A stretch of DNA of 64,000 nucleotides from Paenibacillus hemerocallicola (GTDB lineage Bacteria; Bacillota; Bacilli; Paenibacillales; NBRC-103111). The position numbers were made by a program, and so were the translations under genes. The stretch's first letter is position 1; each line of letters starts with the position of its first letter. Shown here piece by piece: positions 63,152 to 64,000 of the stretch. The notes below the pieces were generated by a model. The model worked only from the letters and a program-made list of their open reading frames with translations. It was not told the origin of the DNA and ran no database searches. Location of the stretch: positions 28,102 through 92,101 of the forward strand of contig NZ_VDCQ01000036.1 in assembly GCF_006265175.1 (NCBI RefSeq), in the 5' to 3' direction.

Positions 63152-63928
63152 TTGGATATTTTGGAGCATAACCGGATTGCCTGGAACAAAAACGTGGACA
63201 CCGGCATCGAATGGACCAAGCCGGTGAGCAAGGAGGTCATCGACAGGGCGAGGAACGGAGAATGGGAGATGCTCCTCACCCCGACCCGTCCGGTTCCGCG
63301 AGCATGGTTCCCGCCGTTGAACGGCTTGAGGGTGCTCTGTCTCGCTTCCGGTGGCGGTCAGCAAGGACCGGTGCTCGCAGCCGCCGGAGCCGATGTGACC
63401 GTATTCGATTACTCGGAGAAGCAGCTGGAGCAGGACCGATACGTGGCCGAGCGGGATGGTCTGACGATCAATACCGTCCGGGGCGACATGGCGAACTTGG
63501 CATGCTTCGCGGACGGATCGTTCGATTTTATCGTGCATCCGACCTCCAACGTATTTGCCGAATCCATTATTCCGGTATGGAAGGAAGCGGCCAGAGTGCT
63601 GAGAGACGGAGGCATTCTATTATCCGGCTTCGTCAACCCGCTCGTGTATATTTTTGATGTTGAGGCGGAGGAACGGGGAGTATTGGAGGTCAAGCATACG
63701 ATTCCGTACTCGGATGCCGCGGATTTGCCGGAGGAGCGGCTGGCCGCCCATATTCGGGAAGGTGCAGCGCTTGAATTCGGTCATTCGCTGCAAGACCAGT
63801 TGAAAGGTCAGACCGATGCCGGCTTCGTCATCGCCGACTTTTACGAGGACGGTTATGGAGGGAAAAGCCTGCTGGACCGGTATATCAGTACGTTTATGGC
63901 GACTAAAGCGGTGAAGCTAAAGCTTTAG
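63152..63928 (+). CDS. Class I SAM-dependent methyltransferase
   Basis: A 258-residue enzyme starting at TTG 63152 (GAGGAG about nine bases upstream). Rossmann-fold SAM site: motif I 'VLCLASGGGQQGP' (about 61-73), acidic residue after strand 2 ('VTVFDYSEKQL'), and 'FDFIVHPTS' before the catalytic region. N-terminal start 'NRIAWNKNV' is typical of small-molecule methyltransferases of the Methyltransf_11 group. Acceptor unknown. It follows the VOC-DinB gene by 44 bases, possibly in one operon. Confidence 0.9.
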   Translation: MDILEHNRIAWNKNVDTGIEWTKPVSKEVIDRARNGEWEMLLTPTRPVPRAWFPPLNGLRVLCLASGGGQQGPVLAAAGADVTVFDYSEKQLEQDRYVAERDGLTINTVRGDMANLACFADGSFDFIVHPTSNVFAESIIPVWKEAARVLRDGGILLSGFVNPLVYIFDVEAEERGVLEVKHTIPYSDAADLPEERLAAHIREGAALEFGHSLQDQLKGQTDAGFVIADFYEDGYGGKSLLDRYISTFMATKAVKLKL

Positions 63929-63931
63929 CGG

Positions 63932-64000
63932 GAAGTGGGGAAGTGCCGGAAGGGTAAGGAGTGCAGGAAGTGCAGGAAGTGCAGGAAGTGCAGGAAGTGC
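63932..64000. repeat. 9-bp tandem repeat (GTGCAGGAA), running off the window
   Basis: From 63961 four perfect copies and part of a fifth of GTGCAGGAA; 63932-63960 holds degraded copies (GTGGGGAA, GTGCCGGAA, GGGTAAGGA). It lies just after the methyltransferase stop. The 9-base period could code a Val-Gln-Glu repeat if a gene starts here, but most likely it is a minisatellite. Confidence 0.8.

Noticed and set aside
1..64000. CRISPR array, prophage, rRNA or tRNA genes, intact transposase
   Set aside because: I looked for regular repeat-spacer runs, phage structural or integrase genes, rRNA-like and cloverleaf sequences and transposase motifs and saw none.

Overview
The window reads as chromosome of a spore-forming Firmicute of the Paenibacillus type. 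Supporting signs are a complete ger germinant-receptor operon, strong Shine-Dalgarno sites in front of ATG, GTG and TTG starts, many LplB/LplC-type sugar transporters with lipoprotein binding proteins, AraC and YesN-type regulators, and several CcpA (cre)-like operators. I found no rRNA, tRNA, CRISPR array or transposase gene.

Layout. 1-2.5 kb: end of a sugar ABC transporter operon (permease plus binding lipoprotein). 2.5-19.2 kb: mostly housekeeping and stress genes, namely a small membrane protein, a large membrane protein, an EamA exporter, a phosphodiester glycosidase-like protein, a divergent ECF41 sigma factor/carboxymuconolactone decarboxylase pair with two exact ECF41-type promoters, a UbiA prenyltransferase, a DUF6081-like protein, a class A penicillin-binding protein, an HNH endonuclease, a PAS/HD-GYP protein and the gerB-gerA-gerC operon. 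19.5-60.2 kb: a large accessory glycan-use region. It holds six binding lipoproteins, only one of which has permeases beside it, together with big secreted multidomain proteins (GH30 with tandem CBM-like repeats, a 1483-residue protein of unknown family, a GH18-like 1221-residue protein), an 824-residue protein of unknown family, an FAD oxidoreductase, a nitrilase-family hydrolase, AraC regulators and two membrane-anchored AraC regulators. Inside it, at 25-29 kb, is a sulfur module: YVTN propeller lipoprotein, tandem-rhodanese lipoprotein, cytosolic rhodanese, TusA-like carrier and TsuA/YeeE-type thiosulfate channel. 60.8-64 kb: an orphan YesN-type response regulator, a VOC-DinB fusion, a methyltransferase and the start of a 9-bp tandem repeat running off the window.

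Working picture (inference): AraC and YesN-type regulators sense glycan fragments or sugar and switch on neighbouring binding proteins and secreted enzymes, with CcpA repression through cre sites. The orphan binding proteins presumably feed shared permeases elsewhere or act as surface glycan receptors.

The most unusual non-coding features are three intergenic copies of a ~190-bp element made of four small palindromes with centres ~51, ~63 and ~51 bases apart, a group II intron relic just after a terminator, a 25-bp palindromic direct repeat held in a hairpin, a decayed AraC gene, and a probable CTG start codon for one YesN-type regulator.
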